From Thermodesulfobacteriales bacterium (GTDB taxonomy: Bacteria; Desulfobacterota_D; UBA1144; Nemesobacterales; UBA2774): a DNA stretch of 20,620 nt. The DNA lies in assembly GCA_004525335.1 (NCBI GenBank), contig SPCL01000017.1, positions 1 to 20,620 of the forward strand. Reading direction: 5' to 3'. The notes under the pieces are model-generated. The model had not been told where the DNA came from. It made no database searches and saw only the letters and a program-made list of their open reading frames with translations. This document shows, piece after piece, positions 14,691-20,620 of the stretch. The translations under genes were made by a program, and so were the position numbers. The number at the start of each line of letters is the position of its first letter. Position 1 is the stretch's first letter.

Positions 14691-15331
14691 CTAAATCAAA
14701 TAACACACCTGATAAGCAGTATGGATTGTCTGAGTTAAAAGAGGAAGACGTAAGTTCAAATCCTATAAAACAGTTCGGCGCGTGGTATGAAGAGGCCCTG
14801 AGAGCTGATTTAATCCATCCTAACGCCTTTACACTGACAACTTCGACCAAAGATGGTAAGCCCTCAGCTAGAGTCGTACTACTAAAAGATTATGATGAAA
14901 GGGGATTTGTTTTTTATAGTAACTCTGAAAGTAAGAAAGGCAGTGATCTTGCTGACAACCCTTTTGCCGCGTTTTGCTTTTGGTGGGGCAAGCTTGAACG
15001 GCAAATTCGTATTGAGGGTAAAATTGAAAAGGTGTCGGAGGATGAAGCAGATGACTATTTTGCTAGTAGGCCCAGAGGTAGTCAGATTGGCGCCTGGGTA
15101 TCTAATCAAAGCACTGTAATTCCAGATAGAAAGTTATTAGATGAAAGAGTTTGTGAATTTGAATCTAAGTATAAAGATAAGCCCATTCCTAGGCCGCTAT
15201 ATTGGAACGGATATCGGTTAGTGCCTGATTTAATAGAGTTTTGGCAGGGTAGGGATAACAGGCTTCATGACAGATTAAGGTATAGGCTGCAAAAAGAGGG
15301 TGAGTGGGTGATAGAACGGCTGGCGCCGTAA
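14687..15331 (+). CDS. pdxH: pyridoxamine 5'-phosphate oxidase
   Basis: FMN enzyme that oxidises pyridoxamine or pyridoxine 5'-phosphate to pyridoxal 5'-phosphate with oxygen, the last step of vitamin B6 synthesis and salvage. The 214-residue protein has the expected blocks: the FMN-contacting SARVVLLKDYDERGFVFYSN (60-79), FCFWWGKLERQIRIEG, SRPRGSQIGAWVSNQS (127-142), and the C-terminal EFWQGRDNRLHDR (184-196) whose R-x-H contacts the substrate. It is complete and typical. The need for oxygen hints at an aerobic or aerotolerant host. It converges with the menG gene on the other strand, 13 bases apart if the detached menG end is counted. Confidence 0.97.
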   Translation: MTKSNNTPDKQYGLSELKEEDVSSNPIKQFGAWYEEALRADLIHPNAFTLTTSTKDGKPSARVVLLKDYDERGFVFYSNSESKKGSDLADNPFAAFCFWWGKLERQIRIEGKIEKVSEDEADDYFASRPRGSQIGAWVSNQSTVIPDRKLLDERVCEFESKYKDKPIPRPLYWNGYRLVPDLIEFWQGRDNRLHDRLRYRLQKEGEWVIERLAP

Positions 15332-15344
15332 GTGTTGAGGTCCA

Positions 15345-15458
15345 TCACTTTTTGATTCCCGAGTAAATGATCACTGTTCCAATCATAAGCTCAATAGATT
15401 CTTTAGCTTCAAACTGGGCTTCTTTCATTAGGTTTAAAAATGCCTCTCTCTGTGGAAA
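15345..15458 (-). pseudogene. detached C-terminus of menG/ubiE beyond an in-frame TAA
   Basis: Reading the - strand past the TAA at 15461-15459 in the same frame gives FPQREAFLNLMKEAQFEAKE, then SIELMIGTVIIYSGIKK and a TGA at 15347-15345. This is the normal UbiE/MenG C-terminal segment (usually FP.pe.l..lm.eaGF followed by a strand and IY.G). Together with the upstream part, the frame would give 226 codons, a usual family length. The stop aligns with a single variable residue, so one base change would restore the gene. A separate ribosome-binding site or start is not seen. Confidence 0.85.
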
Positions 15459-16025
15459 TTACGATGTTGAGTCAGAAAGGTATTTATACTCTTTTTTGCT
15501 TCCAAAGAATGAGCCAATAAACGGAAGAAATTTCTTAAAATAAAATAAATATATTGGCGCAAATATTGCATTTTTAGGAATAGTGAATTCAAGTATTGCC
15601 ACTATGCCTCCGGTTTTTAACACCCTGTTCATTTCTTTAAGTGACTGAAGCGGGTTAACTGTATTTCTTATTCCAAATGCGATTGTAATTGCATCAAACT
15701 TATCATTTTCAAAAGGCAGGTCCTCAGCATATCCTTGGACTAAAGAAATTTTATCTCTATATTGAATAGTATCACATTTTTTCTTGGCAAAACTAAGCAT
15801 TTGAGCACTGGGGTCAATTCCTATTACCCTTGAACCATCTAACTTTTTTACGGTCTCTATAGCGACTTCTCCTGTCCCAGTTGCTATATCTAAAATTAGA
15901 TGAGAGCCACTAATTTGCTCTACAAGCTTTTTCCTCCAAAGCTTATCCATTCCAAAACTAAACAACGTGTTCAGGGAATCGTAGTGCTTTGCAATCTTAT
16001 TAAATAGGGAGGTAGTTTCAGGCAT
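15459..16025 (-). CDS. demethylmenaquinone/2-polyprenyl-benzoquinol methyltransferase, truncated by a stop codon
   Basis: SAM-dependent C-methyltransferase of the UbiE/MenG family, which methylates the quinone ring late in menaquinone or ubiquinone synthesis. Visible features are FNKIAKHYDSLNTLFSFGMD, SAM motif I LDIATGTGEVA (45-55), D71 after the second strand, AEDLPFENDKFDAITIAFGI (100-119) and RVLKTGGIVAILEFTIP. The reading frame ends at 188 residues with EYKYLSDSTS, in the middle of the conserved YL.eSt..FP element. The remaining 38 codons follow in frame after TAA. The upstream start lacks a Shine-Dalgarno, and a TACAAT -10-like box is eight bases before the ATG. It could be a recent nonsense mutation, a consensus error or, less likely, readthrough. 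Ubiquinone versus menaquinone use cannot be told here. Confidence 0.9.
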   Translation of the reverse strand: MPETTSLFNKIAKHYDSLNTLFSFGMDKLWRKKLVEQISGSHLILDIATGTGEVAIETVKKLDGSRVIGIDPSAQMLSFAKKKCDTIQYRDKISLVQGYAEDLPFENDKFDAITIAFGIRNTVNPLQSLKEMNRVLKTGGIVAILEFTIPKNAIFAPIYLFYFKKFLPFIGSFFGSKKEYKYLSDSTS

Positions 16026-16033
16026 ATTTTATT

Positions 16034-16039
16034 ATTGTA
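16034..16039 (-). promoter_or_regulatory. possible -10 element for menG, leaderless spacing
   Basis: TACAAT on the - strand ends eight bases before the menG ATG at 16025. No clear -35 is present at normal spacing. If used, transcription would begin within about two bases of the start codon, which fits the absence of a Shine-Dalgarno. Confidence 0.35.
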
Positions 16040-16074
16040 TCTGACTTAGAAAGATGTGTATTGCTGTAAATGTA

Positions 16075-16986
16075 TTAGGCTCTCAGATTTTGCAGATCGT
16101 CTGATAATGCATCCATAATTGTTATCATATGACTTGATTTGTTTAGAACGTAGAAATGAATTCCCGGCACCCCTTGTGCAAGGAGTTCCTTTGATTGTTG
16201 TATGCACAACTCAATTCCGATATCCCGTGCTTTATTGTCATCATCGATTGCTGAGTCCAGCTTCTCCTTTAGTTCCAAAGGAATGGTTGTGCCGCACATT
16301 GATGTAATTCTTCCTATTTGTTTGGCCGACAGGATAGGCATGATTCCGGGGATTATCGGTACGGTTACTCCAATATCGCGCACCCTTTTTACATAATCGA
16401 AGTAAAAGTCATTATTAAAAAAGAGTTGTGTAATTACCACATCTGCTCCAGCATCTACCTTTCTTTTTAGATTAACTAGATCAGTTGCTAACTCACAAGC
16501 TTCCACATGCTTTTCAGGGTAGCCTGCAACAGCTATTCCAAAATGGCATTTATTGCCGGTTTTCGCTTCAAAATTTCTTATATGTTCGACAAGTTCGTTT
16601 CCGTAAGAGTAACCATCTTCAGGCTTTACGAAGGTTTGCGTTCCTTCAGGAGGGTCTCCCCTAAGCGCAACTATATTTCTGACACCGGCGTCATTAATAC
16701 GCTGAAGGATAATGTCCAGCTCTTTTTTTGTAGCTCCCACGCATGTTAGATGGCAAGCGGATTCAATGCCAAAATGGTTTTTTATTAGGGACGCTATATC
16801 AAGCGTTTTCTCCCTTGTGGTACCCATAGCCCCATATGTTACGGTGATGAGGTCGGGATTTAGAGCTGCAAGCTCTGAAAGTTCATTTTTTAAATTGTCG
16901 TACCCCTTTTCTGTCTTAGGGGGGAAAATCTCAAACGATATAATTGGTTTTTTATCTTTATAATTTGAATAATCGGAAAATAGCAT
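16075..16986 (-). CDS. metF: 5,10-methylenetetrahydrofolate reductase
   Basis: FAD-dependent TIM-barrel enzyme that reduces methylene-THF to methyl-THF for methionine synthesis. The 303-residue protein carries ISFEIFPPKTEKG with the catalytic Glu, VTYGAMGTTREKT, HLTCVG, VALRGDPPEG with the FAD-contacting Asp, and ADVVITQLFFNNDFYFDYVK with the folate-binding Gln. The frame is open to an ATG at 17052, but that ATG lies inside a TATAAT -10 box. ATG 16986 has AGAGGTGA just upstream and gives the family-type N-terminus, so it is preferred. menG follows 49 bases downstream on the same strand. No riboswitch is recognisable in the short leader. Confidence 0.95.
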   Translation of the reverse strand: MLFSDYSNYKDKKPIISFEIFPPKTEKGYDNLKNELSELAALNPDLITVTYGAMGTTREKTLDIASLIKNHFGIESACHLTCVGATKKELDIILQRINDAGVRNIVALRGDPPEGTQTFVKPEDGYSYGNELVEHIRNFEAKTGNKCHFGIAVAGYPEKHVEACELATDLVNLKRKVDAGADVVITQLFFNNDFYFDYVKRVRDIGVTVPIIPGIMPILSAKQIGRITSMCGTTIPLELKEKLDSAIDDDNKARDIGIELCIQQSKELLAQGVPGIHFYVLNKSSHMITIMDALSDDLQNLRA

Positions 16987-17050
16987 AAATTCACCTCTAG
17001 AATTCTTAAACCAATAAATTCTTTCACTTGTACAGCCCTTTGTCAAATTC

Positions 17051-17056
17051 ATTATA
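17051..17056 (-). promoter_or_regulatory. -10 box of metF
   Basis: A perfect TATAAT on the - strand, about 65 bases before the chosen metF start. It contains the ATG that would otherwise extend the MetF frame. No good -35 lies 16 to 18 bases upstream, so a sigma70-type promoter is plausible but incomplete. Confidence 0.5.
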
Positions 17057-17085
17057 GTAAAAAAAATGAGCTATTGAGTCTAGAT

Positions 17086-17113
17086 TTGACTTGATATGAT
17101 TATTTAATATCAT
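17086..17113 (+). promoter_or_regulatory. promoter of the Sel1 lipoprotein gene
   Basis: TTGACT (17086-17091), a 16-base spacer and TATCAT (17108-17113) form a good sigma70-type promoter. It would give a leader of about 54 bases before the ATG at 17174. The inverted repeat ATGAT/ATCAT (17096-17100 and 17109-17113) overlaps the spacer and -10 and could be an operator. Confidence 0.55.
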
Positions 17114-17173
17114 AGATTTACATTGTTGGTTTCAATAAATCATAGTTAAAGAGTTCACAATGGGGCGCATATA

Positions 17174-17812
17174 ATGATTAGTTTTAATCGAAGTAACACT
17201 AAATTATTGCTGTTTGGCTGCTTAGTTTTGATGCTAAGTATCTCTTGTCAGCAGGCTAAAGAGATTCCTAGTCAAATATCTGAAGACATTCCTAATCCTG
17301 TAAGCGATTTTACCCAGAAGGATAGATATAAACTCGGGCTCAGATGGTACCAGCAGGGGCAGTATGATATTGCAAAGAAGATGTGGAAACCTATGGCAGA
17401 GAACGGTGACTGTGATGCTGAGTATGCTCTGGGCTTATTATATTTCAATGGACTTAGTGTGAGAAAAAATCGCAGCACAGCTCTTGAGTGGTGGGGCAGG
17501 GCTGCAGAGCAGGCACAGCCGCAGGCATTGAATAGCGTCGGAGTCGTTTATTCTCATCTCAGGGTGCCTTATACTACTCTTGACTGTAAAAAGGGCTGCG
17601 GCGAGGCTAAGAACCTTATTACAGCTTATAAATGGTTTGGACTTGCTATTGAGTACGGCCCGCCACGTGAGGTTAAGTTTGCCCAAAAATCTTTGGATCT
17701 TATCAGCTCACAAATGACTGATGTTGAGGTTGACGGAGCTAAGATAATGATTGAGGAGTGGGAGCCTAAGCCTTCGAAATGCAAATCGCGCGGATTCTTT
17801 ATAGTGAATTGA
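17174..17812 (+). CDS. Sel1-repeat (SLR) probable lipoprotein
   Basis: A 212-residue envelope protein. The N-terminus has a basic start, a hydrophobic run LLLFGCLVLMLSI (11-23) and a Cys at 25 after LSIS, a plausible though imperfect lipobox; LFGC at 13-16 is an alternative. The mature part holds two Sel1-like alpha/alpha repeats. One is at about 79-114 (AEYALGLLYFNGLSV, then ALEWWGRAAEQ). The second is at about 115-160 (ALNSVGVVYSHL, a 13-residue insertion with two Cys, then AYKWFGLAIEYG). Such repeats mediate protein contacts. Four cysteines in the mature part (C80, C138, C142, C203) could form disulfides. It has its own promoter and is divergent from metF. The function is unknown. Confidence 0.85.
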   Translation: MISFNRSNTKLLLFGCLVLMLSISCQQAKEIPSQISEDIPNPVSDFTQKDRYKLGLRWYQQGQYDIAKKMWKPMAENGDCDAEYALGLLYFNGLSVRKNRSTALEWWGRAAEQAQPQALNSVGVVYSHLRVPYTTLDCKKGCGEAKNLITAYKWFGLAIEYGPPREVKFAQKSLDLISSQMTDVEVDGAKIMIEEWEPKPSKCKSRGFFIVN

Positions 17813-17926
17813 ACTATCCTTATTTGTTCATCGTTTTAATTTATCCCATATAAGCATTGCTAATCTAATTTTTACCTCACTTTATTTCTCTTCAGCACCA
17901 CAATATTGAATATGTATTCTCCTTCC

Positions 17927-17954
17927 TTGACAATGAGTAGCGACCTGGTAAATT
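17927..17954 (+). promoter_or_regulatory. promoter of the porin gene
   Basis: A consensus -35 TTGACA (17927-17932), a 16-base spacer and TAAATT (17949-17954) preceded by TGG, an extended -10. Transcription would start near 17961, leaving a leader of about 42 bases before the ATG at 18003. This is the best promoter in the window. Confidence 0.65.
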
Positions 17955-17960
17955 GATTTT

Positions 17961-17979
17961 GAAAACGAATATCAATATT
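17961..17979. promoter_or_regulatory. Fur-box-like palindromic operator
   Basis: The 19 bases from 17961 match the enterobacterial Fur consensus GATAATGATAATCATTATC at 13 positions. They contain the perfect inverted repeat AATAT-CA-ATATT (17968-17979). The site covers the predicted transcription start of the porin promoter, where a repressor would act. AT-rich sequence can match by chance. Confidence 0.4.
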
Positions 17980-18002
17980 AATTAATGGAGGTTTTTCTTA
18001 GG

Positions 18003-19592
18003 ATGAGTAGACAAATATCGCATTTAGATTTTAGCTCAGTCTGTAAGATTGTCATTCCGTTCTTCGTGGTTTTTTTCGTGATTTTTTCAATCGATGGTTT
18101 ATCGGAAGAACTTACCCAAAATCAAAAAGAGTTCTCGGATTCAATAGAGTCTTATAACAAATTGAGAGCACAGCAGATAGCCCAGCAAGCAAAGTATGAA
18201 GAGCAATCTCAACAAAACAATAAAAATATCGAAGTTGCTCAGACACTCAGTAATGATAAAACAGAAACCCAGGATGAGAGGATAGAACAATTAGAACAGA
18301 AGCTTAATAGTGTAACTCAGGAACTTCAGGAACTTAAGGCTGGAGGGGTTCCAGACGATAAGTTACAGTCGATTGAAGATAAATTAAGCATTCTTGCAGA
18401 AGAAATTGACAATATTAAATCCGCCTCAGTAGTTTCTGATCCAACCTATGAGCAGGTCTACGGGGCAGGGCCGGCAGCATCAAAGGTTTATCTAAAAGAT
18501 AAAGGATTATCCATCGGAGGTTACGGAGAATTATTAGTCGGTCAGGTAAGGGAAGACGAAAATAATATTGTAGATACACAGAGAGTAGTGCTCTATTTCG
18601 GCTACAAATTTACAGACAGAATAATATTTAACTCAGAGATTGAGTTTGAGCATGCGACCACAGAAGAAAATAAAGATGGGCAGGATGGTTCGGTATCTGT
18701 AGAGTTCGCTCTTTTGGATTTTCTCCTCATGCCGGAGCTTAATCTAAGAGCAGGACTGCTCCTTGCTCCTTTCGGCATAATAAACGAAGTGCATGAGCCA
18801 ACTACTTTCTTTGGGGTATTCAGACCTTCAGTGGAAAGACAAATAATTCCTACAACATGGAGAGAAAACGGTTTGGGTATTTTCGGAGATATTGATCTTG
18901 GGTCGGCTGGATCGATAAATTACAGATCATATGCAATGAACAGTTTTGATGCCAGAGGGTTTAGAGCAGCAAACAACAGATCTCTTCGTAATAGAGGTGG
19001 TCGAGCCAGATTCAATGATATTGCCTGGGTAAGCAGGGTAGAGTATGAGCCAGTGCCGTACGTGGCAATAGGGGCGTCTGCTTTCCTTGGAAACACCGGG
19101 CAGAATGAAAGAATCGATAATGCTGAATCGCTTTTTAATGGAGATAAACTTGATGGTTTCTTCCAGATGTACGAGGCCGATATACAACTGCAGTACAGAG
19201 GATTTGAAGCGAGGGGGCTTTTTGTTTATACAACGCTTGATGACGGTGCCAGGATTAACGCCTTGAACGATTTGGAGGGTGACGATTCAGTGGGAAGTGA
19301 GCAGTGGGGTTATTATGTAGTAGGGGCATATAATGTGCTTACACTTACCGACTTCTCTAGTCAGTATGCTCAGTATTTAGCGCCTTTTGTGAGGTGGGAA
19401 CAATACGATACGCAGGCTAAAGTACCCTCAGGATTTATTAGGAATCCGGCAAATGACAGGAGTGATCTTGCTATAGGGCTAAATTATAAGCCGATACCTA
19501 ATGTGGTTGTGAAGGCGGAATACAAGTACCTAGATAATCAGGCTAATGATTCTGAAAATCAATTAAATTTTGGACTTGGATATGTGTTTTAA
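18003..19592 (+). CDS. outer-membrane porin with periplasmic coiled coil
   Basis: A 529-residue exported protein. A hydrophobic segment at about 15-30 (KIVIPFFVVFFVIFSI) precedes a Gln/Glu-rich region of about 35-140 with heptad spacing (ERIEQLEQKLNSVTQELQEL), a predicted coiled coil. From about residue 168 alternating beta strands begin (SIGGYGELLVGQ, VVLYFGYKF, IIFNSEIEFEH) and run to LNFGLGYVF with the terminal aromatic recognised by the Bam machinery. The layout resembles phosphate-selective-type porins (OprP/OprO group), but the substrate is not readable. An ATG at 17985 has no ribosome-binding site; GGAGG at 17987-17991 serves the ATG at 18003. A terminator hairpin follows. It probably forms a unit with the FMN-binding protein downstream. 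Confidence 0.88.
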   Translation: MSRQISHLDFSSVCKIVIPFFVVFFVIFSIDGLSEELTQNQKEFSDSIESYNKLRAQQIAQQAKYEEQSQQNNKNIEVAQTLSNDKTETQDERIEQLEQKLNSVTQELQELKAGGVPDDKLQSIEDKLSILAEEIDNIKSASVVSDPTYEQVYGAGPAASKVYLKDKGLSIGGYGELLVGQVREDENNIVDTQRVVLYFGYKFTDRIIFNSEIEFEHATTEENKDGQDGSVSVEFALLDFLLMPELNLRAGLLLAPFGIINEVHEPTTFFGVFRPSVERQIIPTTWRENGLGIFGDIDLGSAGSINYRSYAMNSFDARGFRAANNRSLRNRGGRARFNDIAWVSRVEYEPVPYVAIGASAFLGNTGQNERIDNAESLFNGDKLDGFFQMYEADIQLQYRGFEARGLFVYTTLDDGARINALNDLEGDDSVGSEQWGYYVVGAYNVLTLTDFSSQYAQYLAPFVRWEQYDTQAKVPSGFIRNPANDRSDLAIGLNYKPIPNVVVKAEYKYLDNQANDSENQLNFGLGYVF

Positions 19593-19617
19593 GTCTGGTT
19601 AAATATAAATTCAAAAT

Positions 19618-19655
19618 AAGGGCGTAGAAACTTGTTTTCTGCGCCCTTTATATTA
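19618..19655 (+). terminator. hairpin terminator after the porin gene
   Basis: AAGGGCGTAGAAA (19618-19630) pairs with TTTCTGCGCCCTT (19636-19648), 13 pairs including one T-G wobble, around the loop CTTGT. The following tract TTTATATTAT is only partly T. It may be a weak or partial terminator, allowing some transcription into the FMN-binding gene 26 bases further on. Confidence 0.75.
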
Positions 19656-19673
19656 TAAAAAACACATTGGATT

Positions 19674-20228
19674 ATGAAAAAGACATATATAACGTTAGTA
19701 TTATTCATGTTTTTCTCTTTAAACGCCGTTCCCACTACGGAAGCCAAAGTTTTTATGAAACGGGATGAAGCGCTAAAGATAGCTTTTCCTGATGCTGTGG
19801 AGATTGAAAAGAACGAAATCTTTTTATCTTCAGATCAGTCTCAAGCTATTGAATCTCTATCCCAAGCAAAGAATGAATCTAAGCTCTATATAATTTATGA
19901 GGCTAAAAATGGGGAGAAAACTTTAGGTTATGCTATAATAGACACCCATAGCTTAAGGACCAAGACCGAGACGGTAATGTTTGTAATAAACCCTGACGGC
20001 AGCTTGAGACAGACCGAGGTGTTGGCGTTTTTCGAGCCTCCTGATTATCAAGCGGGGGAAAATTGGATAGCGCTATTTGAAGGTAAAACTTTAGAAGATG
20101 GTTTAAAGCCAGGAAAGGATATCCCAAACATTACAGGGGCTACTATTACTGCGAATTCGCTCTCACAGGCGACTAGGAGAATTCTCGCGGTGTTTAAAGT
20201 AGCATCGGATGCGGGACAGTTAAACTAG
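19674..20228 (+). CDS. secreted FMN-binding domain protein (RnfG/NqrC-like)
   Basis: A 184-residue exported protein. A signal peptide (MKKTYITLVLFMFFSLNAV) with likely cleavage after TEA (residue 24) is followed by an FMN-binding-type domain. LGYAIIDTHSLRTKTETVMF and FVINPDGSLRQTEVLAFFEP resemble the RnfG/NqrC fold. PNITGATITANSLSQA (151-166) holds the T-G-A-T motif in which the Thr (T157) receives FMN by phosphoester linkage from the ApbE flavin transferase. It would work outside the cytoplasmic membrane as a one- or two-electron carrier. No apbE gene is in the window. The ribosome-binding site is weak. It lies between the porin and a polytopic membrane protein, its probable partner. Confidence 0.87.
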   Translation: MKKTYITLVLFMFFSLNAVPTTEAKVFMKRDEALKIAFPDAVEIEKNEIFLSSDQSQAIESLSQAKNESKLYIIYEAKNGEKTLGYAIIDTHSLRTKTETVMFVINPDGSLRQTEVLAFFEPPDYQAGENWIALFEGKTLEDGLKPGKDIPNITGATITANSLSQATRRILAVFKVASDAGQLN

Positions 20229-20243
20229 GGCAGGAACACAACA

Positions 20244-20620
20244 TTGCGCTTCTTCATATCACCCGACATTAAAAAAAATACACTTCTAAAGTTAATCGTT
20301 GCATATACTGTGCTGTTTTTCTTCTTTCTTTGGATTACAAACCTTCTCTTATATCTTCAGGTAGGTTTTAGTTACGACTCAGTTGTCCAATATTATTTGG
20401 GCTCTGAGGAGGATTTTAGGCCGGCTAGGGGTTATCTTGGGATGCTTGAGGAAGCACACTTTCACTTCTTCGCCATGGCTATTATTCTTGTAACTCTAAA
20501 TCACTTGATACTCTTCACAAAAATTAGCAATTTTTGGAAGCTGATACTAATTTTCTCATCGTTTACATCGGCATTAGGAGATATTGCTGGAGGATGGCTC
20601 ATTCGTTATGTGAGCCCGGA
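20244..20620 (+). CDS. polytopic membrane protein with HxH motif, 5' part (TTG start)
   Basis: The frame starts at TTG 20244 with AGGA (20232-20235) eight bases upstream and runs off the window after 125 codons without a stop. The visible part has a hydrophobic segment at about 14-38 (VAYTVLFFFFLWITNLLLYL), a polar loop with YYLGSEEDFRPARGYLGMLE, and a second segment of about 75-91 preceded by HFHF (H72, H74) and containing H87. A third segment begins at about 100. The HxH plus a later His within or beside membrane helices suggest heme or metal binding. I recognise no named family with certainty. The 15-base distance from the FMN-binding gene indicates an operon. Confidence 0.8.
   Translation, partial: MRFFISPDIKKNTLLKLIVAYTVLFFFFLWITNLLLYLQVGFSYDSVVQYYLGSEEDFRPARGYLGMLEEAHFHFFAMAIILVTLNHLILFTKISNFWKLILIFSSFTSALGDIAGGWLIRYVSP

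Noticed and set aside
15459..15461. A recoded amino acid (selenocysteine or pyrrolysine) at the menG stop
   Set aside because: The codon is TAA, while selenocysteine uses TGA and pyrrolysine TAG. Other genes in the window end normally at TAA.
16987..17050. A riboswitch (SAM or cobalamin) in the metF leader
   Set aside because: The leader is under 70 bases and shows no set of paired stems or conserved boxes of these classes.
17985..18002. An upstream ATG start for the porin at 17985
   Set aside because: It lacks a ribosome-binding site and overlaps the GGAGG that serves the ATG at 18003.
1..20620. tRNA genes, insertion sequences, CRISPR arrays or long direct repeats
   Set aside because: I saw no cloverleaf-like gene, transposase, terminal inverted repeat or regularly spaced repeat. 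The window reads as stable core genome followed by ordinary envelope genes.

Overview
The window is an AT-rich stretch from a diderm (Gram-negative type) bacterium. It is dominated by the right part of the conserved S10-spc-alpha ribosomal protein cluster. Diderm status follows from a secreted porin with an aromatic C-terminus and a probable lipoprotein. The RpoA N-terminus (KNWQDIIKPK) and the gene set look deltaproteobacterial or like a related deep lineage such as Dadabacteria. That placement is an impression from protein style, not a phylogeny.

Layout. Bases 1-12583, all on the + strand, hold rpsS (3' part)-rplV-rpsC-rplP-rpmC-rpsQ-rplN-rplX-rplE-rpsN-rpsH-rplF-rplR-rpsE-rplO-secY-adk-map-infA-rpmJ-rpsM-rpsK-rpsD-rpoA-rplQ. 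The block is closed by a strong intrinsic terminator at 12652-12678. It supplies ribosomal subunits, the SecY channel, N-terminal methionine removal, initiation factor 1, adenylate kinase and the RNA polymerase alpha subunit. L30 (rpmD) is missing from its usual place between rpsE and rplO. L17 carries an extra acidic tail of about 115 residues. Several genes start at TTG or GTG, and a 37-residue L36 gene lies at 9019-9132.

Bases 12709-15331 (+) hold a luciferase-like flavin/F420-type oxidoreductase, a TIGR01777-type epimerase-like protein and pdxH (PLP synthesis); the last two overlap by ATGA. Converging on pdxH from the - strand are metF (methylenetetrahydrofolate reductase) and a menG/ubiE quinone methyltransferase. 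The methyltransferase is interrupted by an in-frame TAA, and its conserved C-terminus is still readable, in the same frame, after the stop.

Bases 17040-20620 (+) begin with a divergent promoter region between metF and a Sel1-repeat lipoprotein. They continue with a coiled-coil outer-membrane porin behind a good sigma70-type promoter with a Fur-box-like operator, then a secreted FMN-binding protein with a flavinylation-type GAT motif, and a polytopic membrane protein with an HxH motif that runs off the end. These last three genes look like an envelope module, possibly for extracytosolic flavin-based electron transfer. This is the part of the window most likely to hold something undescribed.
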